Shown: positions 1 through 9,219 of the stretch, in pieces
How the letters are laid out: the number at the start of each line of letters is the position of its first letter
How positions within the stretch are numbered: position 1 is the stretch's first letter
Assembly (NCBI RefSeq): GCF_000731675.1
Contig: NZ_JMIT01000003.1
Location: 354,058-418,057 of the forward strand
DNA from: Pseudomonas capeferrum
GTDB lineage: Bacteria > Pseudomonadota > Gammaproteobacteria > Pseudomonadales > Pseudomonadaceae
Direction: 5' to 3'
DNA: 64,000 nt
Notes under the pieces: generated by a model
What the model was told of the DNA's origin: nothing
The model's database searches: none
The model's input: the letters and a program-made list of their open reading frames with translations, nothing else
Program-made: the position numbers and the translations under genes

Positions 1-1
1 G

Positions 2-166
2 CGCGAACAAAAAGTGCTCGATGCACGTCATGAAGTCGCACAGCGCGAAAAAGACCTGAAGAAAGCCGAGAAAAAAGGCGACGCCGAAAAGATAAACAAG
101 CGTAAAGACAAGCTCGCAGAGTCCAGGAAGGAACTGCAGGAAGCAGTGGACGAACTGGACCGCTGA
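2..166 (+). CDS. DUF1090 family protein, C-terminal part only
   Basis: Only the last 54 codons lie in the window; the gene enters from the left and stops at TGA 164-166. The visible peptide is almost entirely charged (Lys, Glu, Asp, Arg, Gln) with heptad-like spacing, so it should be a coiled coil or long helix. The pattern of repeated REKDLKKAEKKGD- and KRKDKLAESRKEL-like segments is that of the DUF1090 (E. coli YqjC) family of small periplasmic proteins of unknown function. The signal peptide and the Cys residues of the family would lie upstream of the window, so the assignment rests on the tail alone. Confidence 0.6.
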   Translation, partial: REQKVLDARHEVAQREKDLKKAEKKGDAEKINKRKDKLAESRKELQEAVDELDR

Positions 167-188
167 CAGGCCCTGCTTATGCTGCCTG

Positions 189-228
189 CCCTGGCTCCAT
201 CAGCGGTTTCCCGGTGATGGAGCCAGGG
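189..228. terminator. Bidirectional hairpin terminator between converging genes
   Basis: A perfect 14-bp inverted repeat (189-202 and 215-228) with a 12-base loop lies between the DUF1090 gene and the converging cytochrome gene. There is no strong T run on either side, so termination efficiency is uncertain. Its position between two gene ends supports the role. Confidence 0.6.
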
Positions 229-237
229 CATTTACCC

Positions 238-684
238 TCAATGATTGCGAAACTCGGTATGACAGGCCTTGCATGCTGCCTCGACCTTGTCCATCGGCCC
301 TTTCAATTGCGCAGCGTCCAGCGGCTGGCCCCGAGTCGCATCGACCAGCTCGCCAGTCACGCCCTCCAGTTGCCGGGCAAGGTCATGGAAACGCGCCTGA
401 CGCTCCCACACCTCTGCTCGTGCACTGCTGTCGCCGCCATCGCGCACCTGCGGGAAGTGCTGCCACGGCTGCTGCGACAGGGTGTCGAGCTTCACGGCCC
501 CCTCGGCAAACTTCACCCCGTCGAAGGGCAAACGACCGCGCAACATGCCGCCCAGGTCTTCGCTGGCCTTGAGCATGTCCTTGAAGATCACCTTACGCTT
601 GCCCAACGGCGAATTCGGGTCAACACGGTCACAGGCATTCAGGGCCAGGGCTGCGAGCAGAACAACGGTCAATCGCTTGAACAT
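238..684 (-). CDS. Cytochrome c (class II, cytochrome c'-like), exported
   Basis: The protein is about 148 residues. It starts with a signal peptide ending in ALNAC, a possible lipobox, so it may be anchored as a lipoprotein in the periplasm. The only CxxCH haem site (CKACH) is about six residues from the C-terminus, which is the class II (cytochrome c') arrangement: a four-helix bundle with haem bound by the last helix. Such proteins transfer electrons or bind small ligands such as NO; the partner is not evident here. The ATG at 684 was preferred over a GTG three codons upstream, but no clear ribosome site separates them. The gene ends against a hairpin shared with the converging upstream gene. 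Confidence 0.8.
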   Translation of the reverse strand: MFKRLTVVLLAALALNACDRVDPNSPLGKRKVIFKDMLKASEDLGGMLRGRLPFDGVKFAEGAVKLDTLSQQPWQHFPQVRDGGDSSARAEVWERQARFHDLARQLEGVTGELVDATRGQPLDAAQLKGPMDKVEAACKACHTEFRNH

Positions 685-803
685 CACGGTCACTACGGCC
701 TACGAAAATGGGCAGCCAGTATCGCTGCCCAGGGGCCAAACACCAATAGCCACATAAAAAACAGGGGCGAATATTCATCTTCGCCCGTGACAGGAAGCCC
801 CAC

Positions 804-1955
804 ATGAAATCTGCCCTGCGCCACCTGGCCTGGACACTCCCGGCGCTGGCCCTGCTGGCCGGCTGCAACGGCGGCGAAAGCGCCAAGCCAGAGCCCCATG
901 CCATTGCCACCTATGCCAACGCCACCTGGCAGGACCTGCCCAGCGTCAGCGACGCCGACCTGGTTGCCGGCTTCCACGCGTGGCGTAATGGTTGCGAGAA
1001 GCTCAAGCGCGACACAGTCTGGGCCGCCACCTGCGAGGCCGCTGCCAGCGTGCCCGACGATGCCCTGCAGATACGCGCTTTCCTGCAGCAGAACCTGCAG
1101 GTCTATGGCCTGCGCTCGGCCGAAAACAATGCCAACGGCCTGATCACCGGTTACTACGAGCCGGTCTACCCCGGCAGCCTGAAGCCTACCGAGGCCAACC
1201 ACGTCGCAGTTTACGGCGTGCCCGACGACATGATCGTGGTCGACTTGGCCAGCGTGTACCCAGAGCTCAAGGGCAAGCGCTTGCGTGGGCGCCTGGACGG
1301 CCGCGTGCTCAAGCCTTACGACACCGCCGAGGTGATCAACCGTGAGGGCGTCAAGGCACCGGTGCTGGCCTGGCTGACCGACCCGATGGACCTGCAGTTC
1401 CTGCAGATCCAGGGTTCGGGCCGGGTACAACTGGAAGATGGCCGCCAACTGCGCCTGGGCTACGCCGACCAGAACGGCCACCCCTATCGGCCGATAGGCC
1501 GCTGGCTGGTGGAGCAGGGCCAATTGAAGAAGGAAGAGGTGAGCATGGGCGCCATTCACGCCTGGGCCCAGGCCAACCCACAGCGAGTACCGGAATTGCT
1601 CGCCAGCAACCCCAGCTACGTGTTTTTCAGCACCCGCCCCGACAGCAACGAAGGCCCGCGCGGCTCGCTCAATGTGCCATTGACGGCCGGGTACAGTGTG
1701 GCAATCGACCGCAAGGTGATTCCGCTGGGCAGCCTGCTCTGGTTGTCGACCACGCGCCCGGACGGTACGCCGGTGGTGCGGCCGGTAGGCGCTCAGGATA
1801 CGGGCGGAGCCATTGCTGGCGAAGTGCGTGCGGACCTGTTCTGGGGCACCGGGCCTGAGGCAGGCGAGCTGGCCGGTAACATGAAGCAGCAGGGGCAGAT
1901 CTGGATGTTGTGGCCCAAAGGCAAACCGCTGCCTGAAGTGCCGAAAGTCCTTTGA
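804..1955 (+). CDS. mltA: Membrane-bound lytic murein transglycosylase A
   Basis: MltA cleaves the MurNAc-GlcNAc bond of peptidoglycan and forms 1,6-anhydromuropeptides, working from the inner face of the outer membrane. The 383-residue product has a lipoprotein signal with lipobox LLAGC near residue 20. The MltA hallmarks are present: 'GLITGYYEP' near residue 115, the 'LQIQGSGRVQLEDG' stretch near 200, and a C-terminal 3D-type domain with 'AQDTGGAI' and 'RADLFWG', which carries the catalytic Asp. Length fits the family. It is a single gene followed by a REP palindrome. Confidence 0.96.
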   Translation: MKSALRHLAWTLPALALLAGCNGGESAKPEPHAIATYANATWQDLPSVSDADLVAGFHAWRNGCEKLKRDTVWAATCEAAASVPDDALQIRAFLQQNLQVYGLRSAENNANGLITGYYEPVYPGSLKPTEANHVAVYGVPDDMIVVDLASVYPELKGKRLRGRLDGRVLKPYDTAEVINREGVKAPVLAWLTDPMDLQFLQIQGSGRVQLEDGRQLRLGYADQNGHPYRPIGRWLVEQGQLKKEEVSMGAIHAWAQANPQRVPELLASNPSYVFFSTRPDSNEGPRGSLNVPLTAGYSVAIDRKVIPLGSLLWLSTTRPDGTPVVRPVGAQDTGGAIAGEVRADLFWGTGPEAGELAGNMKQQGQIWMLWPKGKPLPEVPKVL

Positions 1956-1970
1956 TACGGTGCTGAATGC

Positions 1971-2035
1971 TTCGCGGATAAAACCGCCCCCACAGGGATC
2001 GCAATGGCCCCTGTGGGGGCGGGTTTACCCGCGAA
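1971..2035. repeat. REP palindrome pair (gcgggtttacccgcgaa type), possible terminator
   Basis: The arms at 1971-1997 and 2009-2035 form an imperfect inverted repeat. The right arm contains 'cgggtttacccgcgaa' and 'cctgtggggg', typical of P. putida extragenic palindromes. It lies between the converging mltA and MAPEG genes and can fold on either strand, so it may also end both transcripts. Confidence 0.8.
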
Positions 2036-2047
2036 AAGAGCGACGAT

Positions 2048-2434
2048 TCAGGCCGAAACGACGAAGAACGACACGATCAGCGCCAACCCGGCAAACCACA
2101 CCAGCGAGCGCAACGCCGCCCAGTCCGCCAGGTAGCAGATGATGTAGAGCAGCCGACTGGTGATGTACATCACGCCCAGCACGTCCTGCGTCACTTGTTC
2201 GGCATTGCCGACGATATCGGCCACCAGCACGGCCGCCGCAAATGCCGGAAACGCCTCGTAGCTGTTCTGCTGCGCGGCGTGGGCACGGCGCGGCAGGCCC
2301 GATAGCGTATCGAGGAAGGCGCGCGGGTCGTGATTGTCCTTGAGGCCGAAACGGCCACTGCTCACCTTGGCGATCAACGCACAAAGCGGCGGCAGTGCCA
2401 GCGCGATCAGGATGCACCACAGGGCAACGGTCAT
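2048..2434 (-). CDS. MAPEG family membrane protein
   Basis: The protein has 128 residues and about four hydrophobic segments (near residues 3-22, 62-80, 87-103 and 108-127). The loop 'RAHAAQQNSYEAFPAF' is the MAPEG signature, where an Arg and an Asn-x-x-E-x-x-P pattern contact glutathione or lipid in eukaryotic members. Bacterial members are small inner-membrane proteins whose substrates are mostly unknown. The ATG at 2434 is preceded by a good ribosome site (aaggagt, 7 bases away). The gene lies 28 bp downstream of the EamA transporter gene on the same strand, so the two may be co-transcribed. Confidence 0.88.
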   Translation of the reverse strand: MTVALWCILIALALPPLCALIAKVSSGRFGLKDNHDPRAFLDTLSGLPRRAHAAQQNSYEAFPAFAAAVLVADIVGNAEQVTQDVLGVMYITSRLLYIICYLADWAALRSLVWFAGLALIVSFFVVSA

Positions 2435-2462
2435 GGACAGGACTCCTTGTTCAATAATCGGG

Positions 2463-3296
2463 TTAGAGCTTCATTACCAGCATGCCTGCCAGCACCAGCC
2501 CGCAAGCTAGGAGTCTTGGCCCGCCAAAAGGTTCTTTGAGGTAGCGCATGCCAAACAGCACCACCAGAATTACGCTCAACTCTCGCAACGCTGCCGCTTC
2601 AGCCACCGACCCCAAGTGCATGGCCCACAGCACCAGGGCATAACTGAACAACACGCAAAACCCTACGGCCAACCCCAGCCGCCATTGGGTTCGCCAGAAC
2701 AGCACGAAGGGTGCCCGCCGCGCCACACTGGCCAGCAGCGGGAAGGGCCAGGCGCTGAGCAAGGTCAGCCATACCAGGTAGTCCCACGGCTTGCCCCACA
2801 GCCGCACCGCCTGCCCATCGAACCAGGTGTAGCAACCGATGCACAGGCCAATCAGCGCCACTACCGGCAACATCGACCACGGCAGGCGATCACCCCCTCC
2901 CCCCTGCCAGAGCAGGCATGCCATGCCGCAAGGGATGAGCAGGATGCCGATGATCTGCTGCTGGCTCAGTGACTCCCCGGCAAACGCCAGGGTCAGCCCC
3001 AGCACCACCAACGGCGACAAGCCACGCATCAGAGGATAGACCAGCCCCAGGTCACCGACCCGATAGGCCTGGATCAGCAGGAAACGGTACAGCTGCTCAG
3101 CCAGCGCCGAGGCGATCAGCCAGGGCCAGATTTCAGCGGGGGGCACCTCGACGAAGGCGACGGCGAGCACTGCGAAGGCCAGTGCGACGGTGTCCATGCT
3201 GGCGATCACCAACAGGCGCTCGCCGCTGAATTTGATCAGGGTGTTCCAGGTCGCATGCAGCAAGGCGGCGACCAGTACCAGGGAAGTTGCCAACAC
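2463..3296 (-). CDS. EamA/DMT-superfamily transporter
   Basis: The product is 277 residues with ten predicted membrane segments, arranged as two tandem five-helix EamA units. The first unit includes 'YRVGDLGLVYPLMRGLSPL' near residue 80 and the second 'EAAALRELSVILVVLFG' near 235; the 'LGLVYPLMRG' and 'LRELSV' turns are typical of this family. It is expected in the inner membrane as a metabolite exporter, but nothing in the context points to a substrate. The start is GTG at 3296, with an aaggacc ribosome site about 9 bases upstream. It is probably the first gene of a two-gene unit with the MAPEG gene. Confidence 0.85.
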   Translation of the reverse strand: MLATSLVLVAALLHATWNTLIKFSGERLLVIASMDTVALAFAVLAVAFVEVPPAEIWPWLIASALAEQLYRFLLIQAYRVGDLGLVYPLMRGLSPLVVLGLTLAFAGESLSQQQIIGILLIPCGMACLLWQGGGGDRLPWSMLPVVALIGLCIGCYTWFDGQAVRLWGKPWDYLVWLTLLSAWPFPLLASVARRAPFVLFWRTQWRLGLAVGFCVLFSYALVLWAMHLGSVAEAAALRELSVILVVLFGMRYLKEPFGGPRLLACGLVLAGMLVMKL

Positions 3297-3606
3297 GCCG
3301 TGAGGTCCTTGTGACGTTATTGAGGCCTGAATATATCGCCTTCAGAAGGGCGCAGTCTGGCATTTGCATGGCGAAAGTGCTTCAGCGCTTTGACATCGAG
3401 TGCCGCGCGGGCGGCGCTCGATCTCCCAGGCGCAAAAAGCCCTAAAGGCATGCACCTGACAGCCCCAATACGCCCTAAACCCAACACATCCGGAACGATT
3501 CCAACAATTCCGGTCAAATCGTGTGTCCCGAACCCCTCGCCAGGTCATCAAAGAACTGCCCGAGCCATTCGGGTACGACTTGGAAGCCACTGTTACAGGA
3601 TTCGGG
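3297..3606. other. 310-bp divergent intergenic region
   Basis: This gap separates the start of the leftward EamA gene from the start of the rightward antiporter gene and must hold both promoters. I see no convincing sigma-70 or alternative-sigma pair, no repeat and no reliable small ORF. The 84 bases directly before ATG 3607 are open in the antiporter frame, but they encode Pro/Arg-rich residues unlike a membrane N-terminus. Confidence 0.5.
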
Positions 3607-4842
3607 ATGCTTGAATTAGTTGCCGCGTTTATCTGCCTCACCACCCTCCTCACCTACGTCAACTACCGCTTCATCGGCCTGCCACCCGCCATTGGCGTGA
3701 TGGTCACCGCGTTATTGTTCTCCCTGATGCTGCAGGGCCTGAGCCTGATCGGCTTCCCTGGCCTGGAAGAACGCGTCGAAGGCCTGATGAACCAGATCGA
3801 CTTCAACGATTTGCTGATGCACTGGATGCTGGCGTTCCTGCTGTTCGCCGGCGCCTTGCACGTCAACCTCTCGGACCTGCGCAGCTATCGCTGGCCGATC
3901 GGCCTGCTGGCCACTATCGGCGTGCTGATCGCAACCGTGGTCATCGGCTACCTGTCGCATTGGGTGTTCGCGATGTTCGGCTGGCAGGTGCCGCTGATCT
4001 ATTGCCTGCTGTTCGGCGCGCTGATTTCGCCCACCGACCCGATTGCCGTGCTCGGCGCATTGCGTACCGCCAATGCATCCAAGCCACTGAAAACCACCAT
4101 CGTCGGCGAATCGCTATTCAACGATGGCACCGCAGTCGTGGTATTCACCGTGCTGCTGGGCATCATCCAGCTGGGCGAAACCCCCAGTGCCTACGACACG
4201 GCGGTGCTGTTCGCCCGTGAGGCCATTGGCGGCGTGGTATTCGGCGGCCTGATCGGCTACGCCACCTACCGCATGATCAAGAGCATCGAACAGTACCAAG
4301 TCGAGGTCATGCTGACCCTGGCACTGGTCATCGGTGGCTCGGCGATGTGCTACGAGCTGCACGTCTCGGCGCCGATCGCCATGGTGGTGGCCGGCCTGAT
4401 CATCGGCAACATGGGGCGCAACCTGGCGATGAACGATATGACCCGTCGTTACATGGACGGTTTCTGGGAGTTGATCGATGACATGCTCAACGCCTTGCTG
4501 TTCGCGCTGATCGGCCTGGAGCTTCTGCTGCTGCCGTTCAACTGGATGCACCTGGCGGCCGGTAGCGTGCTGGCGTTGGCGGTACTGCTGTCGCGGCTGT
4601 TGACCGTGGCCCCGGCAATCGTGCTGCTGCGGCGCTGGCGCCCGGTCCCCAAAGGCACTGTGCGGGTGCTGACCTGGGGTGGTTTGCGCGGTGGGGTTTC
4701 GGTGGCCCTGGCGCTGTCGCTGCCGCTGGGCGAAGAGCGTGACCTGCTGCTGTCGATCACCTATATCGTGGTGCTGTCGTCGATCCTGGTGCAGGGGCTG
4801 AGCATTGGCCGCGTGGTGCGCAAGGTCAGCGCCCAACCCTGA
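3607..4842 (+). CDS. Na+/H+ antiporter, CPA1 (NhaP) family
   Basis: The product is about 411 residues with around twelve membrane segments, and exchanges cytoplasmic Na+ (or K+) for protons across the inner membrane. The family core is visible: 'LISPTDPIAVLGAL' near residue 140 and 'VGESLFNDGTAVVVF' near 165, which carries the Asn-Asp ion-binding pair of CPA1 transporters. Further along is the 'GGLRGGVSVALALSLP' segment near 360. There is no long hydrophilic C-terminal tail, so regulation by a cytoplasmic domain is not expected. Start 3607 was chosen because it gives a normal hydrophobic N-terminus and has an acagga ribosome site five bases upstream. Confidence 0.93.
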   Translation: MLELVAAFICLTTLLTYVNYRFIGLPPAIGVMVTALLFSLMLQGLSLIGFPGLEERVEGLMNQIDFNDLLMHWMLAFLLFAGALHVNLSDLRSYRWPIGLLATIGVLIATVVIGYLSHWVFAMFGWQVPLIYCLLFGALISPTDPIAVLGALRTANASKPLKTTIVGESLFNDGTAVVVFTVLLGIIQLGETPSAYDTAVLFAREAIGGVVFGGLIGYATYRMIKSIEQYQVEVMLTLALVIGGSAMCYELHVSAPIAMVVAGLIIGNMGRNLAMNDMTRRYMDGFWELIDDMLNALLFALIGLELLLLPFNWMHLAAGSVLALAVLLSRLLTVAPAIVLLRRWRPVPKGTVRVLTWGGLRGGVSVALALSLPLGEERDLLLSITYIVVLSSILVQGLSIGRVVRKVSAQP

Positions 4843-4850
4843 AAAACCAC

Positions 4851-4869
4851 GGGGCCGCTTTGCGGCCCC
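4851..4869. terminator. Bidirectional rho-independent terminator
   Basis: The stem 'ggggccgc' (4851-4858) and 'gcggcccc' (4862-4869) has a 3-base loop. It is flanked by an A run at 4842-4846 and a T run at 4874-4877, so it can terminate both the antiporter gene and the converging thioesterase gene. Confidence 0.85.
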
Positions 4870-4876
4870 CGGGTTT

Positions 4877-5278
4877 TCACTCCACCGCAGAATCCGGGAA
4901 CTGGTCCTGCACGTACTTGATCTCGGTCCGCCCATGCGCCGCTGGCTGGCCATCTTCACCCAAGTTGACGAAGACCATCTTGTCGACCGTCAGGATGCTC
5001 TTGCGGGTGATCTTGTTACGCACCTCGCACTTGAGGGTGATCGAGGTACGGCCAAACTCGGTTGCGGTAATACCCAGCTCGATGATGTCGCCCTGGCGCG
5101 ATGCACTGACGAAGTTGATCTCCGACATGTACTTGGTCACCACACGCTGGTTGCCCAGCTGAACGATGGCGTAGATGGCCGCCTCCTCGTCGATCCAGCG
5201 CAACAGGCTGCCACCGAACAGGGTGCCATTGGGGTTGAGGTCTTCGGGTTTTACCCATTTGCGGGTGTGAAAGTTCAT
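4877..5278 (-). CDS. Acyl-CoA thioesterase, hotdog fold (YciA-like)
   Basis: The 133-residue single hotdog-domain protein should hydrolyse acyl-CoA thioesters in the cytoplasm. 'NPNGTLFGGSLLRWIDEEAA' near residue 15 is the hotdog helix with the conserved Asn-x-x-Gly-x-x-x-Gly-G and an acidic residue on the long helix. 'ASRQGDIIEL' near residue 60 is the usual turn before the next strand. The length fits small acyl-CoA thioesterases. The ATG at 5278 has an aggag ribosome site six bases upstream. The gene is divergent from the ahcY transcript and ends at the terminator shared with the antiporter gene. Its acyl specificity cannot be read. Confidence 0.85.
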   Translation of the reverse strand: MNFHTRKWVKPEDLNPNGTLFGGSLLRWIDEEAAIYAIVQLGNQRVVTKYMSEINFVSASRQGDIIELGITATEFGRTSITLKCEVRNKITRKSILTVDKMVFVNLGEDGQPAAHGRTEIKYVQDQFPDSAVE

Positions 5279-5381
5279 CTGTACTCCTGACCTGCTTGGC
5301 TAACGTGTACTCATGATGGCAGAGCCGCCGTCACCGCTCCATTGAACATCGACTATCGTCTCGATTAATCGACAGAAAACC

Positions 5382-5411
5382 TTGGGCGAAGGTCCCGGTC
5401 ACGGCTATAAT
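5382..5411 (+). promoter_or_regulatory. Probable sigma-70 promoter of the ahcY transcript
   Basis: A perfect -10 hexamer 'tataat' (5406-5411) lies 18 bases after 'ttgggc' (5382-5387), which matches the -35 consensus at only its first three bases. Transcription would start near 5418, about 45 bases before the SAH aptamer, so the whole riboswitch would be in the leader. Confidence 0.6.
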
Positions 5412-5461
5412 CTGTGCCGTTTTACATGGCCACCCGCCGCGGGGCCATGCCCGCCACCTGT

Positions 5462-5547
5462 CCGAGGGGCGCTGCAGCAGGCTAGGCCTGTCAGGCTCGG
5501 ATGGGGCGTTGTCCGCTTCTGCGGACGCTCAACGCACAACGGCGCCC
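5462..5547 (+). promoter_or_regulatory. SAH riboswitch (S-adenosylhomocysteine aptamer)
   Basis: The leader matches the SAH riboswitch architecture known upstream of ahcY in many Proteobacteria. The conserved 'ccgaggggcgctgc' begins at 5462. 'ccgag' 5462-5466 pairs with 'ctcgg' 5496-5500. A hairpin 'gtccgc-ttct-gcggac' occupies 5511-5526. 'gggcgc' 5467-5472 can pair with 'gcgccc' 5542-5547 to close the pseudoknot. Known members turn expression on when SAH binds. Immediately after the aptamer, 'cattcg' 5547-5552 and 'cgaatg' 5560-5565 form a small hairpin touching the ribosome site (ggagg, 5565-5569), which suggests control of translation initiation. Confidence 0.93.
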
Positions 5548-5574
5548 ATTCGCACACTACGAATGGAGGCTCTC

Positions 5575-6984
<1,410 letters not shown>

Positions 6985-6987
6985 TAA

Positions 6988-7141
6988 GCGGCAAGCTTGA
7001 AGCTGCAAGCGGCAAGAAAAGGCGCCCCGTGCCGCTGTCGCTTGTGGTTCATGCACTAACGATCTTGAACGATGCCAAGCCAGATCGGCCATCACCGATC
7101 TGGCTTTTACTTGCAGCTTGCCGCTAGCAGCTTGCTGCTTG
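6988..7141. repeat. Dispersed 'aagctgcaagcggcaag' repeat, copy A
   Basis: The left block (6988-7016) and right block (7110-7141) contain complementary runs of short units such as 'agctgcaagcggcaag' and 'cttgcagcttgccgc'. They flank the ahcY terminator. The same motif family recurs in four other gaps of the window (copies B-E). Confidence 0.75.
7078..7109 (+). terminator. Rho-independent terminator after ahcY
   Basis: A perfect 11-bp stem (7078-7088 with 7095-7105) and 6-base loop are followed directly by a short T run. It ends the ahcY transcript before metF, so metF probably has its own promoter or depends on read-through. Confidence 0.88.
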
Positions 7142-7152
7142 AGGAAAGAGTG

Positions 7153-7998
7153 ATGTCACAAGAACGCCGCTACAGCTTCGAATTCTTCCCGACCAAGACC
7201 GATGCCGGTCACGAAAAGCTGATGGGCGTTGCCCGCCAGCTGGCCACCTACAACCCGGACTTCTTCTCCTGCACCTACGGTGCCGGCGGCTCTACTCGCG
7301 ACCGCACGCTGAACACCGTGCTGCAGCTGGAAAGTGAAGTGAAGGTACCTGCAGCGCCGCACCTGTCGTGCGTTGGCGATAGCAAAGAAGAGCTGCGCAG
7401 CCTGCTGGCCGAATATAAGGCAGCGGGCATCAAGCGTATCGTCGCCCTGCGCGGCGACCTGCCCTCGGGCATGGGCATGGCCAGCGGCGAGCTGCGCTAT
7501 GCCAGCGACCTGGTCGAGTTCATCCGCCAGGAAACCGGTGATCACTTCCACCTGGAAGTGGCCGCCTACCCCGAGATGCACCCGCAGGCGCGTAACTTCG
7601 AGATCGACCTTGCCAACTTCGTGCACAAGGTCAAAGCCGGTGCCGACAGCGCCATCACCCAGTATTTCTTCAACGCCGACAGCTATTTCTACTTTGTCGA
7701 GCGTGCGCAGAAACTGGGCGTCGAGATCCCGGTGGTGCCCGGCATCATGCCGATCACCAACTACAGCAAGCTGGCACGCTTCTCCGACGCCTGTGGCGCC
7801 GAGATCCCGCGCTGGATCCGCAAGCAACTGGAAGCCTATGCCGACGACACCGCCAGTATCCAGGCATTCGGCGAAGAAGTGATCACCCGCATGTGCGAAC
7901 AGCTGCTGCAAGGCGGCGCACCGGGCCTGCACTTCTATACGTTGAACCAGGCCGAAGCGAGCCTCGCGATCTGGAACAACCTGAAGCTGCCTCGCTGA
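7153..7998 (+). CDS. metF: 5,10-methylenetetrahydrofolate reductase
   Basis: MetF reduces 5,10-methylene-THF to 5-methyl-THF, the methyl donor for methionine synthase, with FAD as cofactor in a TIM barrel. The 281-residue product starts 'SFEFFPTKT', the usual N-terminal strand with the catalytic Glu, followed by 'FFSCTYGAGGSTRDRT' near 38-53, 'CVGDSKEEL' and 'RIVALRGDLP' near 95-105 for folate and FAD contact, and 'GADSAITQYFFNADSYF' near 165-180. Length matches bacterial MetF. ATG 7153 follows a gaggaaag ribosome site; the open frame upstream runs through repeat sequence and is not coding. It is placed after ahcY, its partner in homocysteine recycling. Confidence 0.97.
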   Translation: MSQERRYSFEFFPTKTDAGHEKLMGVARQLATYNPDFFSCTYGAGGSTRDRTLNTVLQLESEVKVPAAPHLSCVGDSKEELRSLLAEYKAAGIKRIVALRGDLPSGMGMASGELRYASDLVEFIRQETGDHFHLEVAAYPEMHPQARNFEIDLANFVHKVKAGADSAITQYFFNADSYFYFVERAQKLGVEIPVVPGIMPITNYSKLARFSDACGAEIPRWIRKQLEAYADDTASIQAFGEEVITRMCEQLLQGGAPGLHFYTLNQAEASLAIWNNLKLPR

Positions 7999-8030
7999 AA
8001 CTTCTTGGCAATATCTGCTTAAGAAATGAT

Positions 8031-8066
8031 TAAGGCTTTGGTCATAGACTAAGGCCTTATTTATTT
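8031..8066 (+). terminator. Rho-independent terminator after metF
   Basis: 'taaggcttt' (8031-8039) pairs with 'aaggcctta' (8051-8059), including one G-U pair in RNA, and is followed by a T-rich tail 'ttatttt'. The loop is 11 bases. It lies 33 bases after the metF stop codon. Confidence 0.85.
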
Positions 8067-8091
8067 TCGGGTTAAACAGGTCTTGCCTGAC

Positions 8092-9168
8092 ATGCAGCAT
8101 CCCCAGCCATCGCGCCCTCAGCTCGTCTACCTGGCTTTCGGCCCGGCCACCTACCATCAGGAAGCCTGCTTCAGCATCGTCAGTGCCCTTGCCCACCTGG
8201 GCCGGTCGGCAGACGAGGCCCTGGACATCCAGGTCTACACCGACAACCCAGCGCCGTATGCCAAGCTGCCAGTCACGGTGCATCTGCTCGACGAAGCCAC
8301 GCGCACAGCGTGGAATGCGCCCCACGGTTATCACTTTCGCAGCAAGCACGTGCTGCTCCGCCAGGTACTCGAGCAGCACCCACTGGCCATACTGATCGAT
8401 ACCGACACCTTCTTCCGGCAATCGCCGATGCGCCTGTTCGAGCGCGTCAAGCCCGGCCAACTGCTGTGCAACGCCATCGGTGGCCGCTACGGCGCCAACC
8501 AGAAGTGCCTGCTGTACAAGAACCTGCTGGCCGTTCTCCAGAGCCGAGGCCTGGCCGATTGCCAGATGCCGCTGATCAACTCTGGCGTGATCGGGCTCAG
8601 CGCCGAAGACGCGCCGACCCTGGACCACTCCATCGCCATGATGGACGAGTTCTACCCACTGGCCCGCGAGGCTTACACCCTGGAGGAGTTCTGCCTGGCG
8701 GTGGCGGCCTACCGCAGGCTGAAGGTGGCCGAATGCACCGACGTCATTCACCACTACTGGAGCCGCAAAGCCCAGTTTCGCGCCAAGATCCAGGCCTGGC
8801 TACGCAAGCACGGCGATGCGCCGCTTTGCGAGGCGGCGCTGGCCGATGTCGCACGGGTCAACGATCAACTGCCACGGCCGCCAACCCTGCACCGTTTGGG
8901 CTACAAGGCACTGAGCCTGACCCTGCCCCGAAACGAGCGGCAGTTTGCCCGCGAATTGCTTTACGGCAGCTACCCCTACCCCAATGAATTCGACCGCGCC
9001 TGTGCATCGGCCTGGTGGGACAAAGCCTTGGAAAACTTCAATGCGCGCCACGGCCGCATCGAGCCCGAGCAGTTGCGCCAGTGTCTGCGCCACCCGGGCT
9101 TGCGCCTGTCGCTGGGGGCGCGGCGCAAGGATATCGAAGCGCACCTGTTAAGCTCGGCGCAGGCCTGA
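8092..9168 (+). CDS. Glycosyltransferase-like protein with a DxD motif, function unknown
   Basis: The product is about 358 residues, has no signal peptide or membrane segment, and is expected in the cytoplasm. The order of features resembles nucleotide-sugar glycosyltransferases of the GT-A fold: an N-terminal 'LVYLAFGPATYHQEACFSI' strand and helix, 'VYTDNPAPY' near 50, 'LIDTDTFF' near 103 (the DxD metal and nucleotide-sugar motif), and 'LINSGVIGL' near 165, the usual strand behind the DxD. The C-terminal 130 residues are basic and helical. I do not recognise the acceptor or the exact family. It stands alone with no other polysaccharide genes nearby. ATG 8092 is preferred over a TTG nine bases upstream because of ribosome-site spacing. 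Confidence 0.6.
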   Translation: MQHPQPSRPQLVYLAFGPATYHQEACFSIVSALAHLGRSADEALDIQVYTDNPAPYAKLPVTVHLLDEATRTAWNAPHGYHFRSKHVLLRQVLEQHPLAILIDTDTFFRQSPMRLFERVKPGQLLCNAIGGRYGANQKCLLYKNLLAVLQSRGLADCQMPLINSGVIGLSAEDAPTLDHSIAMMDEFYPLAREAYTLEEFCLAVAAYRRLKVAECTDVIHHYWSRKAQFRAKIQAWLRKHGDAPLCEAALADVARVNDQLPRPPTLHRLGYKALSLTLPRNERQFARELLYGSYPYPNEFDRACASAWWDKALENFNARHGRIEPEQLRQCLRHPGLRLSLGARRKDIEAHLLSSAQA

Positions 9169-9219
9169 ACAGCCTCCTCTTACTGGCCTTGAGCAGGCCG
9201 AGCGCGTAATCTGCGGCCC

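Noticed and set aside
3523..3606. An upstream in-frame start for the Na+/H+ antiporter
   Set aside because: The extra 28 residues are hydrophilic and unlike a membrane protein N-terminus; ATG 3607 has a better ribosome site.
5509..5574. An upstream in-frame start for ahcY
   Set aside because: It lies within the SAH aptamer and adds 22 residues not found in the family.
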